Of a stretch of DNA of 28,034 nucleotides, positions 14,206 to 24,510 are shown piece by piece. The notes beneath the pieces are model-generated. The model searched no databases. It was not told the DNA's origin and was given only the letters and a program-made list of their open reading frames with translations. Position numbers and translations under genes: made by a program. Origin of the DNA: a virus; IMG/VR virus record IMGVR_UViG_3300044612_000288, positions 1-28,034 of that record. One strand, given 5' to 3'. Numbering within the stretch: the first letter of the stretch is position 1; each line of letters starts with the position of its first letter.

Positions 14206-17200
14206 GGCTTTAATCCGTAAGCTTTAAAGTCTTCTACCAAGCTATGCTTAACGATGTTCTGTTCTATCATGTTTATTTTTAGTAGAGCAGTTTTATCTTT
14301 AGGCGTAAATACTGGGTCTCTTCTAATCTCGTTAGCTTCCTGACGCAATCTATTAAGCTCGCCACCAGCGCCCTTCCTGTATATCTCTATAAGGTCTTCA
14401 GCAAACGGGTTCTTATTTAACACACGAATTAAAGCTTCAGGATCAGTTTCGGCTGATTTTAATTTTTTCTCCATTACCTCAATCTGTTTCTCCATAGACT
14501 TAAACTCACGGCTGTCTACGTTAGGTACGGCTCCAATAAACGAACCAACAAGTGGTAAATCAGTCTTAGCTTTAAATTCTTTTGAGCCCCCAATTAAATA
14601 AGAAGCATTAACAATAGCATCAACCACCCGTGCTGGGCCGTCAATGTAACTATTGGCAAGGAAATAAAGAGTATTAGGCGATATATCAATAGCCCCGTCC
14701 GACTCCCTGTGTAGCTTGTTTGCCAAGATCTTATATGTCTCAGGGATGTTATCTCCGCCTAAATAAGCGTCACCCATGCGGCGATTAGAGTCGTTGTAAA
14801 TGTCTTGTCCAAGACCATTCTTATTCATAACAAACTCGACTGCAGGTCGTAACATGCTTGGCGTTAATGAGTCCACCATCCATGCAGCTGGGTCGTCGCC
14901 AATAGGCATGCGTGATACAGGAATTGGCACGAAAGAGTCCAACATAATCTGAGTAGCTAAATTACCCAGCGCCCCACCAATTGACTGCTGACCCGTCATG
15001 ACCCCTGCAAGCTGTGCGCCGGCAGATGCAAAAGCACCAAGTCCAAACCCCCAAGGTACTTGTAGTGGGTTCTCAAAGCCTGGGAAATAGAAACGAGCAA
15101 AACGAGTCCATTGGCTCATGTCGTCGTTCATAGTCTTATTTCTGCCTAGGTCGTCTTCGTCCGCCATCATTATTGCCATGGTGTAAGCAAACGCACCGGC
15201 GCCCATCAAAGCAGTAGTCATGTAACGTGCAGCTTTTTGTCTACCAGCGTAGTTAGCTTTAAACTCGGCTAATGCAGCTGGATCATTCTTAATTCTATCT
15301 GGTAGTGCAGCAACAACCTTATCTAAACTTTGGAACGCTGGGGCAACCGCTTCAATAGCACGGACCGCACCTGTAGCAGAAGGACGGAAGAACATAAACG
15401 CAGCGCCCATCTCTCTACCGTATTTACCAACCTGTTCAAAGTTAGCTAGGTTTTTAGCGTAGGCAGCGGCACGTACCCGAGCAGCTTGCTCAGTTGCTCC
15501 ATGATCTATAAAGTTTTTCTTAGCAATGGCATACGCTGCGGAGCGGCTAGCCAATTCAAACATATCAGTCCAAATATCAACCAACCTATTAAACTGATCC
15601 CAGGTTTTAATAACTCCACCACGCCCTACTTCTTTATAAAGTTTCTCTGCGTTTGACTTTAGTGAAATACCTTGGAGGTACTGCACCATACCACCCTCTT
15701 CAATAAACTCAACCATTTCTTTATAAATTGGGTTTTTCTTAGCCAGCGCTCGAATTTTGGTGTAATCCTTGGTCTCGTATAACCTAGCAATCTCCATACC
15801 TTTCCACAAGCTACCACCTGTCACTACTTTGTTAGCAATCTGGGCGATAAACCGTGCAGCATGTCCCGGTCCCATTTCGGCACCGATTGCCCAAGCGTTA
15901 GTCAATGCGTCACGGACAAAGTTTAGTGGGGCAAAGTTATAGTTATAACGGGTATGCATCATACCCAGCCCGCTTGTAAGCTTGTTAGCAACGTTAACTA
16001 ATGAGTTAGTGTCTTTGTAGGTACGACGAATAGCCTCACGCAAAGACCTGTCTCGAATAGCAATAACGTCAATGCTTCCATCCTCGTTATAGTGAAATAT
16101 AGTGTTTTCTTTGGGTAGCGCTTTTAAAACATTCTCATCTTGACGCTCTTCAAAGGTAATACGTTGTACCACTTCCCCTTCTAAAAGCCCTTGTCCATTG
16201 GGGTTTAGATCAACTTTCTTGCCGTCAATTGTTTTAGTACTTTTACCTACAGAGTTCTTAATAGACTGGGTAAGTTCTTTTCTACCAGCGCGCATTGCAG
16301 CACGCACAACATCTGACATGGTTTGAAGTATTGGGTTGTCAGAAACAGATAAACGCCCATCAAATCCGTAGGCAACTTCTTGTAACTCTTTACCCATTTT
16401 GGTGCTGTCAAAATCCATCATCTCGTCAGCTTCGGAGTGCTTATCTACACCCTTTAAAGGTACATAATGATTAAATCCATAGAAAGCTATACGATTACTA
16501 ACCGGCTGAGAGTAATAGTTTGCTGATTTATTAAGGTCTCTAGTAACTCTATCTAATTTTTGAACCTGTGCAAACACATCGTCTACTAAAGCTTTAGTCT
16601 TAGGATCAAGCGCTTCATACTTTGCTTTGCGGGCAGCAACGGCTTTTGGACTTAGACCGGTTGCGTTGTACTCTTCGTTAGTAGGATCAACAGCTTTTTT
16701 ACCAGACGGGCTAAAACCGGCTGGGGTTACATACTTAGTATTAGGTACTTGATTGCCGTTAGCATCAGTTGTAAAAATAATAGTATTTAACTCAGACCTA
16801 AGATCCTTTGCCTGTTTTTCTGTAATAGTTTTAGTATTTAGAATCTTCATAATCTGCGCACGGCGATCAGCAGCGCTAATCATAGTGCCACCTTGCGGTA
16901 TGTCTTTTATAGTAGACAGCGGTACCGTCATAACGTATTTAGCTAAGCGGCGCTCGGGATCGTGCAAAGCTTCTGCAACACGGTGCAGCATATCCATAAC
17001 GTCTTTCATTTCCATGCCGGTAGTCTTAGATAAGTCATACACAGCGGTATTTAGCTTCTCGTATGTGCCTTCTACAAACTCACTAAATATATTCTTAGCA
17101 CGGCTGGTGCTTAAGGTAAGCTGATCATAGATATTGTTGATCTTGTCTTTACCTTCGTACATGGTTTTGCCAGCCAAATCATTTAGATCCTGCCAACGCT

Positions 17201-20200
17201 TAATTGGATAGCGTTCGTTTTGCAGTGCAGTGGCAATCCGTCTCCAGCCTTCTTTAGTAAAGAACAGATTCTTAATGTATTTAAAATCTCTTGGCTGATG
17301 CTCTTCAGACAGCGCATAGGCAGACTCTTTGCCAGCGGTCGGCATTATCTCTTCGTCATCCCGTAGCTCAAGCGGTTTTTTAGGCGCTGCAGTCGCGGCA
17401 TAAGATACTTCTTTACCACGTATGCCTTTGCTGGGTAGCGAAATAAGCTGGGCTAAGTCTTCAGCTATTTCTTTAAACACTGCACCTTCGCTTGGATTAC
17501 TAATCCCTAAAGCAGCCGCTATGTTCTTAACAATTGTGGTGAAGAAATTTTCTTTTGGCGTATATGGTGTAGGAGATGCCATTAATGCCAAGTCTTGCTG
17601 AAACTTTGAGTTACTCCAAAACTCAGCCGCAAACTCTTTAAGGGTTTCTATATTGTATTTTTTGCCAAATCTAGCTAAGACAACTCTATGGTTTTGTTTC
17701 AAGCGGTTTAACGCTGCTCTTACGTCTCTTACAACTGGGGCGGGCTTGTTAAACTCTGCACGTAACTCTCTTAGTTTTGCAACAGCAGTTGCAACCTCTT
17801 CTGCATTCTTTTTGTCTGCTTTTAGCTTTCTTATCTTTGCTTCTAAAGCTTTAATCTCTTTATCTAGTTCTGCGCGACGTGCTGAATCTTTAGCAGCTTG
17901 GGCTTCTAAAGACTTAATAAATTTATCTTCGTTGTCAAACACATGGTCAAGGGTCGCGTGAGATACTTCGTGCATGACTGTTTCAGGTAATGGGCGCGCT
18001 CCGCTATAGCCGTCTTTATTGGTGCCCTTTATAGTGATAGTGTTTGTCTTAGGATCAAACTTACCATCTTCGTTTGCTTCTAGCTTGCCAAACTTAATCT
18101 TGGTCTGTATTGGGAAACCAGTTAGTATATTTAAGAACTGAGCCGCAACAGTACCTGTCATGCGGTCATTAAGCGTACGGTCCTTAATTGTGTCTAGTAT
18201 GCTGTCTTTACTTAGCGTCAAGTCATCATTAACAATAGCTGACTCTATCTTAGCTACAAGCTTAGACTTTTTCTCTTTAGCTTCAGCTTGAACTTCTTTG
18301 GTTACTTTTTTCCGCTCTTCGGCACGGGCGGCAATGCGCTCAGCTTTGGCTTTTTCTTTTGCCTCTGCTTCTTCAACGCTAAGTTCAGCCTCTGCAAGCT
18401 GCTCTTTAACATCTTTAATAACTTGCTTTTCTTGTTTCTGTCTGTACGCTTCCGTACGGCGGTCGCCGGCGGTAGTAATCTTATTGTCTCTAACAGCTGA
18501 AATAATCTCTAGATCAAGTATGGCTTCGGTCATCATGCCAAACTTAAGTGCATCATCTACATTTGCTGCGGCTTGCTCTGCTATAAAGACTTGTCGATCT
18601 TTACCTGCATTAATTCTTGCTTGACCACCTTCCTTTGCCATTTGAGCTTCGGTTTTGGTGCCAATGTTCTTTTTAAATAAATCCAGCACCTCTTGTTCAG
18701 ACATAAACTCAAGCGGTTTTTCCTGGGAGTATTTAACTTTAGGAGCATCTTTAATTACAGACAAAGCTTCTTTAATGACTTTCTCGCTCTTGCCATCACG
18801 AGTCATTTGTGCCCGTTTAGCTTCACGATTAGCTTTACGTTCTTTGTTAAGTGCATCTATTTCTGCATTTTTAGCAGTTTGACGCTCAGCCATTATTTGT
18901 TTAATTTCTGGCAGCACCATCTTTTCGTAGGCAATACTGTCATACAAGTCATATGCTTCGTCAAAAGCAGCAGCTTCAATCCCTGCTTCTATGACATCTT
19001 TTGCAACAACGTTTTTATTTTTTTTAGCAAGCACTTGGCTTTGCTTTGCAATTTGCTCAGGAGACTTATCAGAGTAGTAGCTATTCTTGTTTAAGAAGTT
19101 GTAAGACGATGGGTCCTCTGTTTCAGTGTCTTTTGGACCACGCCATTTAATTGGTTTAGCTACTTTCTCTTTCTTAAAAACGTCGCCCTGCACCCCTTCT
19201 TTAGTCTTCTTACCAATATCACCTAGTTTTTCAGGGAACGACAATAGCTTACGGATGTCTTCAAAAGCACTTACCTTAGTAACTATTTCATCACGCTTTG
19301 TTTGCGCTTCGGGTGTAGTTACTTCTGGAACAGCTACTTCTGGGGCAGCTACTTCGGGTGTAACTTGTTCTACAGAAAACGCACCTTCGCCAAATTCTTC
19401 ATTAGCTGCATCGTACTCGTCTTGTGTCAAAATTTGACCAAGTTTTACAGCCCCAGGCATTTCAGGTTTTACTAGCCCTGCGTCAACAACTTCATAAACA
19501 GCTTCTCCAGCCAATTCAGCGGCAGCTTCTTCAGTTATTGCAGCTTGTTCTGCAGCGGCGGCAGCGGCGGCTTCTTGATCAGCTAATGCTTGCTCGTCAA
19601 TTACTTCTTCAATTCCAGCAAGCTCATTAATTACATCTTGCGGCTGATTAGTTTCTGTGCCCCATCTTTCTACAAGCTCAGGAAAGTCAGTAGTTTGTCC
19701 GTCTTCTGGTAAATTAATGCTATTCTGAGCCGCCCAGTTAAAAAATGATTTGTAGGGGTCTAATGCAGGCTGCTGTGCTCCCGTTCCGTCTTCAACTGCG
19801 CTAATAGTACTTTCAGCGTCAGCCACTCCAGGTCGTCCATCTCCGGTAGGGACTGCGGGGGCTCCTCCTGTTTCGGGTCCGCCAAGAACTCCAGCGCCAA
19901 CTCCACCTGCCGTAGTGTCAATCTCTTTAGTAACATCTTGCCCTCCTTCGGCTAACTTAGCCTTTAGCATTGCTATCGCATCTACATTCTTAGTGCCTAC
20001 TGGAATAGTTATTCCAGCTTCTTTAGCTAGTTTTCTATAGTCGGACTGTTTAACTTGGAGTCCAGCATCAACCGCCGCTAGGTAAGATGGTAAATCTGTA
20101 TATGTAGGAGTGGGGGTGGGCGCAGCAGGCGCAGTGGTAGGAGCCCCGCCTTTTAGTTGTTCTAAAAGTTTTTTATCTCTTGCCTGTGCAATTGTTGCTG

Positions 20201-21479
20201 CTGGCATATTAGGATGTGTTTTAGAGTCAAGCTTAGGTTGCCGCTCATTAATTTTTGCTTCTAAGTCTGCAATCTGCTTTGCCTTCTCGTCGCTAGTAGG
20301 CATGTCAAATGTTTCGTCTGCCTTAACAGGAGGAACAGGAGGTGGTGCCATATCCTTTTGCAACAAATCGCCAGCACTATTAATAACAGGATTTAGTTGA
20401 AGCTCTAGCTCACTATCAATAACAAGCGGTGCAGCTTTGTTTTGTAAGGCAGCTTCTTGATTCTTAATTTCTTGGCTTTTATCCTCATCAGCGATAGTTT
20501 TGTTAGCATCGGGTTTAACAGCTGGCGCACCAGGTCCACGGATACCAACAGCCGAACCTACTAATGCACCAACAGCGGCATCCCGTGCAGCAGCACCTGC
20601 TACGCCCTCAAATGTGCCGACATTAAATCCTTCTTTTTGTAAGCCACGATTAATAGCAAGTTGTTCTTGACCAGCTTGTACGCCTTCTAGTGGAGCTTCA
20701 GCTGCAGCCGCTTTAGCCATACGCCCTACAAGATTAGAACTTAGCTTTGCAGACGCACCAGGGGTAAGCAGATTCTCAACACCAAATCTAGCAGCCACAC
20801 CACCTAATGCGGTACCGCCCATGATGTCTAGGAAGTTAGCGCCAAGATATTCTTGGGCTTGCTTAGCTTGTCTATCAGCCTCTTGTTCACTAAGACCAGA
20901 CTTTACTAACTCGTTCTTAACGTTATCGTATAGAGAACCTTTTACTGATCCAGCACCTTGCGCAGCACCAACCACAGTATTAATTGCACGAACTGTAGGA
21001 GGAAGTAGCTTGCCAACTGCACCGACTATACCTGTACCAATATAAGGAACAATAGAGCCAAGACCTTGCGCCAAGGACTGTACGGGGGCTTCGGCTACAC
21101 CAGCTAAGAATGTACTAATCTCATCTTTTACAGTGCCAGTCTTAGCGGCTTGGCGTTGTAAGTCTTCACGTCTAGCCATCTCGGCTCTACGCTCTGGGGT
21201 GTACTCTTCGCCTAGTTGATTTTGAATATCACCTAGCTTTTTAGAGACAACGTTCTCAGCACCAAATACATCGGTAAGCGCTTTAGCTGAACCAATAACA
21301 CCCTGTTTTAGTGCGGTAGCAGTATCAGCAAGGGAAAATCCAGCGCTAGGTGGAGGTACTTCTTCTTTTTGTTTAATGCTGGGTAATATATCCCGCTCAA
21401 TAGCGTTAACGATGTCTGCTTGAGACATCCCATCAGGAAAATTAACTTTCCCAACGCCAGGTACATTAACAGATGGCAT
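14202..21479 (-). CDS. Giant internal/ejected virion protein with metalloprotease-like motif
   Basis: 2425 residues, by far the largest gene. The N-terminus (MPSVNVPGVGKVNFPDGMSQ, ADIVNAIE) is typical of large phage virion proteins. Gly/Ala stretches (~150-310) and proline/alanine linkers (TTAPAAPTPTPTY; PEVAAPEVAVPEVTTPEAQ) separate modules. Coiled coils lie at ~1015-1085 and ~1190-1240. Between them is HEVSH at 1170-1174 (MHEVSHATLDHVF), a zinc-peptidase HExxH motif. The C-terminal ~500 residues (NFEQVGKYGREMGAAFMFFR, FYFPGFENPLQVPWGFG) resemble large polyvalent-protein domains (LPD38-like, from memory), with a hydrophobic segment near 2090. Ejection with the DNA is inferred. It starts two bases after the previous stop with no clear Shine-Dalgarno site. 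Confidence 0.8.
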   Translation of the reverse strand: MPSVNVPGVGKVNFPDGMSQADIVNAIERDILPSIKQKEEVPPPSAGFSLADTATALKQGVIGSAKALTDVFGAENVVSKKLGDIQNQLGEEYTPERRAEMARREDLQRQAAKTGTVKDEISTFLAGVAEAPVQSLAQGLGSIVPYIGTGIVGAVGKLLPPTVRAINTVVGAAQGAGSVKGSLYDNVKNELVKSGLSEQEADRQAKQAQEYLGANFLDIMGGTALGGVAARFGVENLLTPGASAKLSSNLVGRMAKAAAAEAPLEGVQAGQEQLAINRGLQKEGFNVGTFEGVAGAAARDAAVGALVGSAVGIRGPGAPAVKPDANKTIADEDKSQEIKNQEAALQNKAAPLVIDSELELQLNPVINSAGDLLQKDMAPPPVPPVKADETFDMPTSDEKAKQIADLEAKINERQPKLDSKTHPNMPAATIAQARDKKLLEQLKGGAPTTAPAAPTPTPTYTDLPSYLAAVDAGLQVKQSDYRKLAKEAGITIPVGTKNVDAIAMLKAKLAEGGQDVTKEIDTTAGGVGAGVLGGPETGGAPAVPTGDGRPGVADAESTISAVEDGTGAQQPALDPYKSFFNWAAQNSINLPEDGQTTDFPELVERWGTETNQPQDVINELAGIEEVIDEQALADQEAAAAAAAEQAAITEEAAAELAGEAVYEVVDAGLVKPEMPGAVKLGQILTQDEYDAANEEFGEGAFSVEQVTPEVAAPEVAVPEVTTPEAQTKRDEIVTKVSAFEDIRKLLSFPEKLGDIGKKTKEGVQGDVFKKEKVAKPIKWRGPKDTETEDPSSYNFLNKNSYYSDKSPEQIAKQSQVLAKKNKNVVAKDVIEAGIEAAAFDEAYDLYDSIAYEKMVLPEIKQIMAERQTAKNAEIDALNKERKANREAKRAQMTRDGKSEKVIKEALSVIKDAPKVKYSQEKPLEFMSEQEVLDLFKKNIGTKTEAQMAKEGGQARINAGKDRQVFIAEQAAANVDDALKFGMMTEAILDLEIISAVRDNKITTAGDRRTEAYRQKQEKQVIKDVKEQLAEAELSVEEAEAKEKAKAERIAARAEERKKVTKEVQAEAKEKKSKLVAKIESAIVNDDLTLSKDSILDTIKDRTLNDRMTGTVAAQFLNILTGFPIQTKIKFGKLEANEDGKFDPKTNTITIKGTNKDGYSGARPLPETVMHEVSHATLDHVFDNEDKFIKSLEAQAAKDSARRAELDKEIKALEAKIRKLKADKKNAEEVATAVAKLRELRAEFNKPAPVVRDVRAALNRLKQNHRVVLARFGKKYNIETLKEFAAEFWSNSKFQQDLALMASPTPYTPKENFFTTIVKNIAAALGISNPSEGAVFKEIAEDLAQLISLPSKGIRGKEVSYAATAAPKKPLELRDDEEIMPTAGKESAYALSEEHQPRDFKYIKNLFFTKEGWRRIATALQNERYPIKRWQDLNDLAGKTMYEGKDKINNIYDQLTLSTSRAKNIFSEFVEGTYEKLNTAVYDLSKTTGMEMKDVMDMLHRVAEALHDPERRLAKYVMTVPLSTIKDIPQGGTMISAADRRAQIMKILNTKTITEKQAKDLRSELNTIIFTTDANGNQVPNTKYVTPAGFSPSGKKAVDPTNEEYNATGLSPKAVAARKAKYEALDPKTKALVDDVFAQVQKLDRVTRDLNKSANYYSQPVSNRIAFYGFNHYVPLKGVDKHSEADEMMDFDSTKMGKELQEVAYGFDGRLSVSDNPILQTMSDVVRAAMRAGRKELTQSIKNSVGKSTKTIDGKKVDLNPNGQGLLEGEVVQRITFEERQDENVLKALPKENTIFHYNEDGSIDVIAIRDRSLREAIRRTYKDTNSLVNVANKLTSGLGMMHTRYNYNFAPLNFVRDALTNAWAIGAEMGPGHAARFIAQIANKVVTGGSLWKGMEIARLYETKDYTKIRALAKKNPIYKEMVEFIEEGGMVQYLQGISLKSNAEKLYKEVGRGGVIKTWDQFNRLVDIWTDMFELASRSAAYAIAKKNFIDHGATEQAARVRAAAYAKNLANFEQVGKYGREMGAAFMFFRPSATGAVRAIEAVAPAFQSLDKVVAALPDRIKNDPAALAEFKANYAGRQKAARYMTTALMGAGAFAYTMAIMMADEDDLGRNKTMNDDMSQWTRFARFYFPGFENPLQVPWGFGLGAFASAGAQLAGVMTGQQSIGGALGNLATQIMLDSFVPIPVSRMPIGDDPAAWMVDSLTPSMLRPAVEFVMNKNGLGQDIYNDSNRRMGDAYLGGDNIPETYKILANKLHRESDGAIDISPNTLYFLANSYIDGPARVVDAIVNASYLIGGSKEFKAKTDLPLVGSFIGAVPNVDSREFKSMEKQIEVMEKKLKSAETDPEALIRVLNKNPFAEDLIEIYRKGAGGELNRLRQEANEIRRDPVFTPKDKTALLKINMIEQNIVKHSLVEDFKAYGLKP

Positions 21480-21481
21480 AG

Positions 21482-24097
21482 TTATTGTGGTGCGTAAGTA
21501 AAGGAGCCGTCTTTATTTTGTACTAGTTTACCTCCAGGTGCAGCGGGTGTTGGTTTAGCGCCAGGTGCAGGAGTTGCCGTAGTAGTTGTAGAGCCTCCCT
21601 TCCTAGCTTGCTCACGTCTAGCTTCAAAGTCTGCTTCAAATTTTCGTAGATTTTCTTTTTCTGCTTCAATTCTGTTTTTCATTTCAGGGCTAGCATCTTT
21701 TGGTGGGGTCATATTAGCCCATTTGTACGCTCTCTGATATGCAGGATCTTTTTTAGCCCGATCAATGTCAGCTTCCACTCTGGCAAGTAGTTTGTTTTCA
21801 CCGCCTGCTCCACCCGTAGCGTCAGCCCGAACTTGAGCCGCTTGCAAATTACGTTGGCTAGTTAGATTAGACGCCGCAAAAGTAAGAACGTTACCAACTT
21901 TGCCTTTTAGATCAGAAGACAGCTTTTGTTTAAGTTCAGAAGCTTTGTCAAACTCGCCAGCTTTTTCTAAGCGCTCAACTTTGTCTAGTCCAGTTATGCT
22001 TGCATCAATATCTCTAAGAATTTTTTTCTGTTGTTTATCATCTGAAATAAAATCAGGTACTTTGTTTTTAAGAGCAGTTAAACCCGCAACAATTGAATTG
22101 CCTGGGGTAGAACCCCATGTTGCAAAAAACTCAGCCATACGCATCCAGTTTTGACGAGTAGCTTCTTCTTTAGCGTTAGCCTTTTCTGCCATCAATCTTG
22201 CACGCTCTTTTGGAGTAAACTCATCCGGTCCAATATATGCACGGCGCTCAGCTGCTATCTCAGCAATAGTTTTTTCAGGTTTGTTAGCTTCTGCCAAAGT
22301 TGCAGCAATATACTTATCAAGCTCAGGATTACCTGTTCTAGTTGCTGAAGTAATACCAGCAGGAGCTGGAGCAGGACCGGCAGCGCTAGGAACGGCGGCG
22401 GGGGGTTTAACACCAATATTAGGATCAGCTTTAACAATAGCTACTCCTTCGTCAGTCCTTCTTTGAATTGCAGCTTTGTCTTCTTTAGATAAACTAGGAT
22501 CGGCTTGAACTCTAGCATTTTGTTTATTTGCATCAGCAATTATTTGATCCTTGGTACGCATATCCGAAGTTTCATTAGCAATACCACGGAAATCACGATT
22601 TGCAATGCGCTTAAAAACGTCTTCAGTAATTCCTTGACCACCTGCATCTCTAGTTAATACAGGGGCAGGGGTACGATTAAGCTGAGAACCAACGTCTTTA
22701 ATAAGTTGATTTTGAAGATTGATTTTTTCTTGGTCGTAACGAAGATTTTCTGGTATTTCATTTTGTTTAAGTTTTGCAGCATCAATATACGCTTTGCGTA
22801 CCATCTCTGGGTCTTCTACTTCACCCCTATCTTTAAATGCAATAATCCCACCACTAGCTTTACCTACCTTATCACGTAGAACTTCCTCGGCTAAGCGTTT
22901 TGCTATTGGGCTAGAAGTTTCATTAATGTAGTCCCTAAGATCTTCAGGACTCATATCATAGAGTTTGCCTTTTACTGAACCGCCTACGTCGTACGATTTG
23001 ATACCAGTTGTTGGCTTAAACTCACTGGGAAGGCCACCCTCCTTACCACCTCTAAACACATTACCAAGCGAGCCAATAGCGCCAATAGTACCAATACCTT
23101 GTGTAAGCGCATTAGGTGCAGCGACATATGACTGTGTATTAGTAGACTGCATTGGTAGACCACGCAACATATTAGACATAACACCAAGTTGCATGAGCGG
23201 ATACTGTTGAGTGTTAGCCCAGTCCTGAATGGCTTGGTTAATTTTCTGTTGCTCAAGGGCTTGCTGTTGCGCACCCATCTGAGACTTTATACCAATAATA
23301 TCTTTTTGGGCGCCTAGTTGTTGTGCACCTAACTGCCCTAAAGTACCTGCAGCCTGCCCTGCCTGCCCCATACCTTGTAGACCAGCTTGTATTCCTTGTA
23401 AACCCAACTGAGCGCCAAACTGTTGTTGACGCTGAGCATCTTCAAATGCTTTTTGTGAACCTGTAGCGGCAATGCCCTGTAATTGGTTTGTTAAGCTACG
23501 TTGAGCTTCTGCTTCCATAAGCGCTGCACGGTTTCCGCCAAACGCGCCTTGACCTACAGCTTGAGCTTTACGTACTCCTTGACCAATGTTGTAATCCCGA
23601 GCAGCTTGAGCTTTTTGATAGTCCACCACGTTTTGCATATAGGGGGACATGTAACCTTGCATTGCCATTGGGTTTTGAGCTTGTTGTGCAAATTGTTGCC
23701 CTGCACCGGCAGCTTGCCCTGCTAAACCTAATGAACCTAAACCAGAAGCTCCTGCTAAAGCAGTAGCATCTCCAAATTGTCCTGGAGTTTGTAGTCGCCC
23801 CGTTGCCTGCATAGCTTGTTCTTGAAGCGGTTGAAACCCTGCTACATATTTACTGGGATCAGTGCTATATGGTTGGTATGGTTTAAAACCCGTAATCTCA
23901 CTACCATCCATATTAAACAACTGCTTCTGGGTAGCACCCAGCATGGTCTCAACATAAGGCCGAGCGTATTCAGGAATGTTAGTGTTGTATGAAGTACTAG
24001 TAGTTTGAGTTGGACCGCCACCGCCGCCACCGCCAAAATGAGGAGTCCGTCTTCCTTCGTGAGTCCAACCACTATGTTTAGATCTTAATATGCTCAT
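21482..24097 (-). CDS. Gln/Gly-rich virion (probably ejection/internal) protein
   Basis: 871 residues. A seven-glycine run (HFGGGGGGGP) lies near residue 25. The first ~300 residues are rich in Gln, Ala and Gly with helical, tape-like periodicity (LGLQGIQAGLQGMGQAGQAA), including YMSPYMQNVVDYQKAQA. SGGIIAF occurs at mid-protein. The second half is charged and helical (PELDKYIAATLAEANKPEKT, RARLMAEKANAKEEATR), and the end is a proline/threonine linker. In P22-like order it lies between the hub and the giant protein, so an ejection-protein role is inferred. GGTGGAAG in the end of the upstream gene can serve as ribosome site; ATGA overlap. Confidence 0.72.
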   Translation of the reverse strand: MSILRSKHSGWTHEGRRTPHFGGGGGGGPTQTTSTSYNTNIPEYARPYVETMLGATQKQLFNMDGSEITGFKPYQPYSTDPSKYVAGFQPLQEQAMQATGRLQTPGQFGDATALAGASGLGSLGLAGQAAGAGQQFAQQAQNPMAMQGYMSPYMQNVVDYQKAQAARDYNIGQGVRKAQAVGQGAFGGNRAALMEAEAQRSLTNQLQGIAATGSQKAFEDAQRQQQFGAQLGLQGIQAGLQGMGQAGQAAGTLGQLGAQQLGAQKDIIGIKSQMGAQQQALEQQKINQAIQDWANTQQYPLMQLGVMSNMLRGLPMQSTNTQSYVAAPNALTQGIGTIGAIGSLGNVFRGGKEGGLPSEFKPTTGIKSYDVGGSVKGKLYDMSPEDLRDYINETSSPIAKRLAEEVLRDKVGKASGGIIAFKDRGEVEDPEMVRKAYIDAAKLKQNEIPENLRYDQEKINLQNQLIKDVGSQLNRTPAPVLTRDAGGQGITEDVFKRIANRDFRGIANETSDMRTKDQIIADANKQNARVQADPSLSKEDKAAIQRRTDEGVAIVKADPNIGVKPPAAVPSAAGPAPAPAGITSATRTGNPELDKYIAATLAEANKPEKTIAEIAAERRAYIGPDEFTPKERARLMAEKANAKEEATRQNWMRMAEFFATWGSTPGNSIVAGLTALKNKVPDFISDDKQQKKILRDIDASITGLDKVERLEKAGEFDKASELKQKLSSDLKGKVGNVLTFAASNLTSQRNLQAAQVRADATGGAGGENKLLARVEADIDRAKKDPAYQRAYKWANMTPPKDASPEMKNRIEAEKENLRKFEADFEARREQARKGGSTTTTATPAPGAKPTPAAPGGKLVQNKDGSFTYAPQ

Positions 24098-24510
24098 AAT
24101 TTGACTTCCACCAAAATGGCTTTCTCTTCAAAGCCAAAACGTTTCCATAATCTTGCCACTGCTTCTTTGGCAGCCCCTTGAATTTTAGTAGCCCCATTAG
24201 CTTTAAATACTTCAGACATTTGTGTAAAAGTCTCTGGGTTTGTTACTAATTTTCCACCTATTGAGGTAACAAATGCAACTCTATCGTTAGGATAGTTAAT
24301 AAATGACACTGTAGCAGCGCCATGTATTTCTGCGTTTTCATCTGTTGCCACTAGCAGCATCATCTGCCCTGTCACTAAATAAACTTTAATCTGTTCGGTC
24401 GTATACTCTGACCCACCAAACTTCTCTTCTGCACTTTTAATAAACGGCTCAACCTTAGACCAAACTTGGTTTACTAGCTGAACCGGTACTGGCTGGACTT
24501 TAAATGTCAT
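24094..24510 (-). CDS. GNAT-fold protein in the virion operon
   Basis: 138 residues. YTTEQIKVYLVTGQMMLLVA, then EIHGAATVSFIN, FVTSIGGKLV, KANGATKIQGAAKEAVARLW and KRFGFEEKAILVEVKL follow the GNAT acetyltransferase order: central strand, acetyl-CoA-binding turn, GF/LW helix and final strand. The usual R/Q-x-x-G-x-G/A loop is only loosely kept (SIGGKLV), so catalysis is uncertain. Phage virion modules often carry such a small protein next to the internal proteins. Its size equals that of T7 internal protein gp13, but homology is not claimed. ATGA overlaps on both sides and no clear Shine-Dalgarno site. Confidence 0.68.
   Translation of the reverse strand: MTFKVQPVPVQLVNQVWSKVEPFIKSAEEKFGGSEYTTEQIKVYLVTGQMMLLVATDENAEIHGAATVSFINYPNDRVAFVTSIGGKLVTNPETFTQMSEVFKANGATKIQGAAKEAVARLWKRFGFEEKAILVEVKL

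Noticed and set aside
16753-20400. Several plus-strand open frames of 70-130 codons opposite the giant gene
   Set aside because: Low-complexity Ser/Ala/Phe-rich translations typical of antisense to Glu/Lys/Ala-rich coding sequence; no ribosome sites or domains.
22984-24072. Minus-strand frames overlapping the 871-aa gene
   Set aside because: Alternative frames of Gln/Gly-rich codons (Leu-rich output), no independent start signals.
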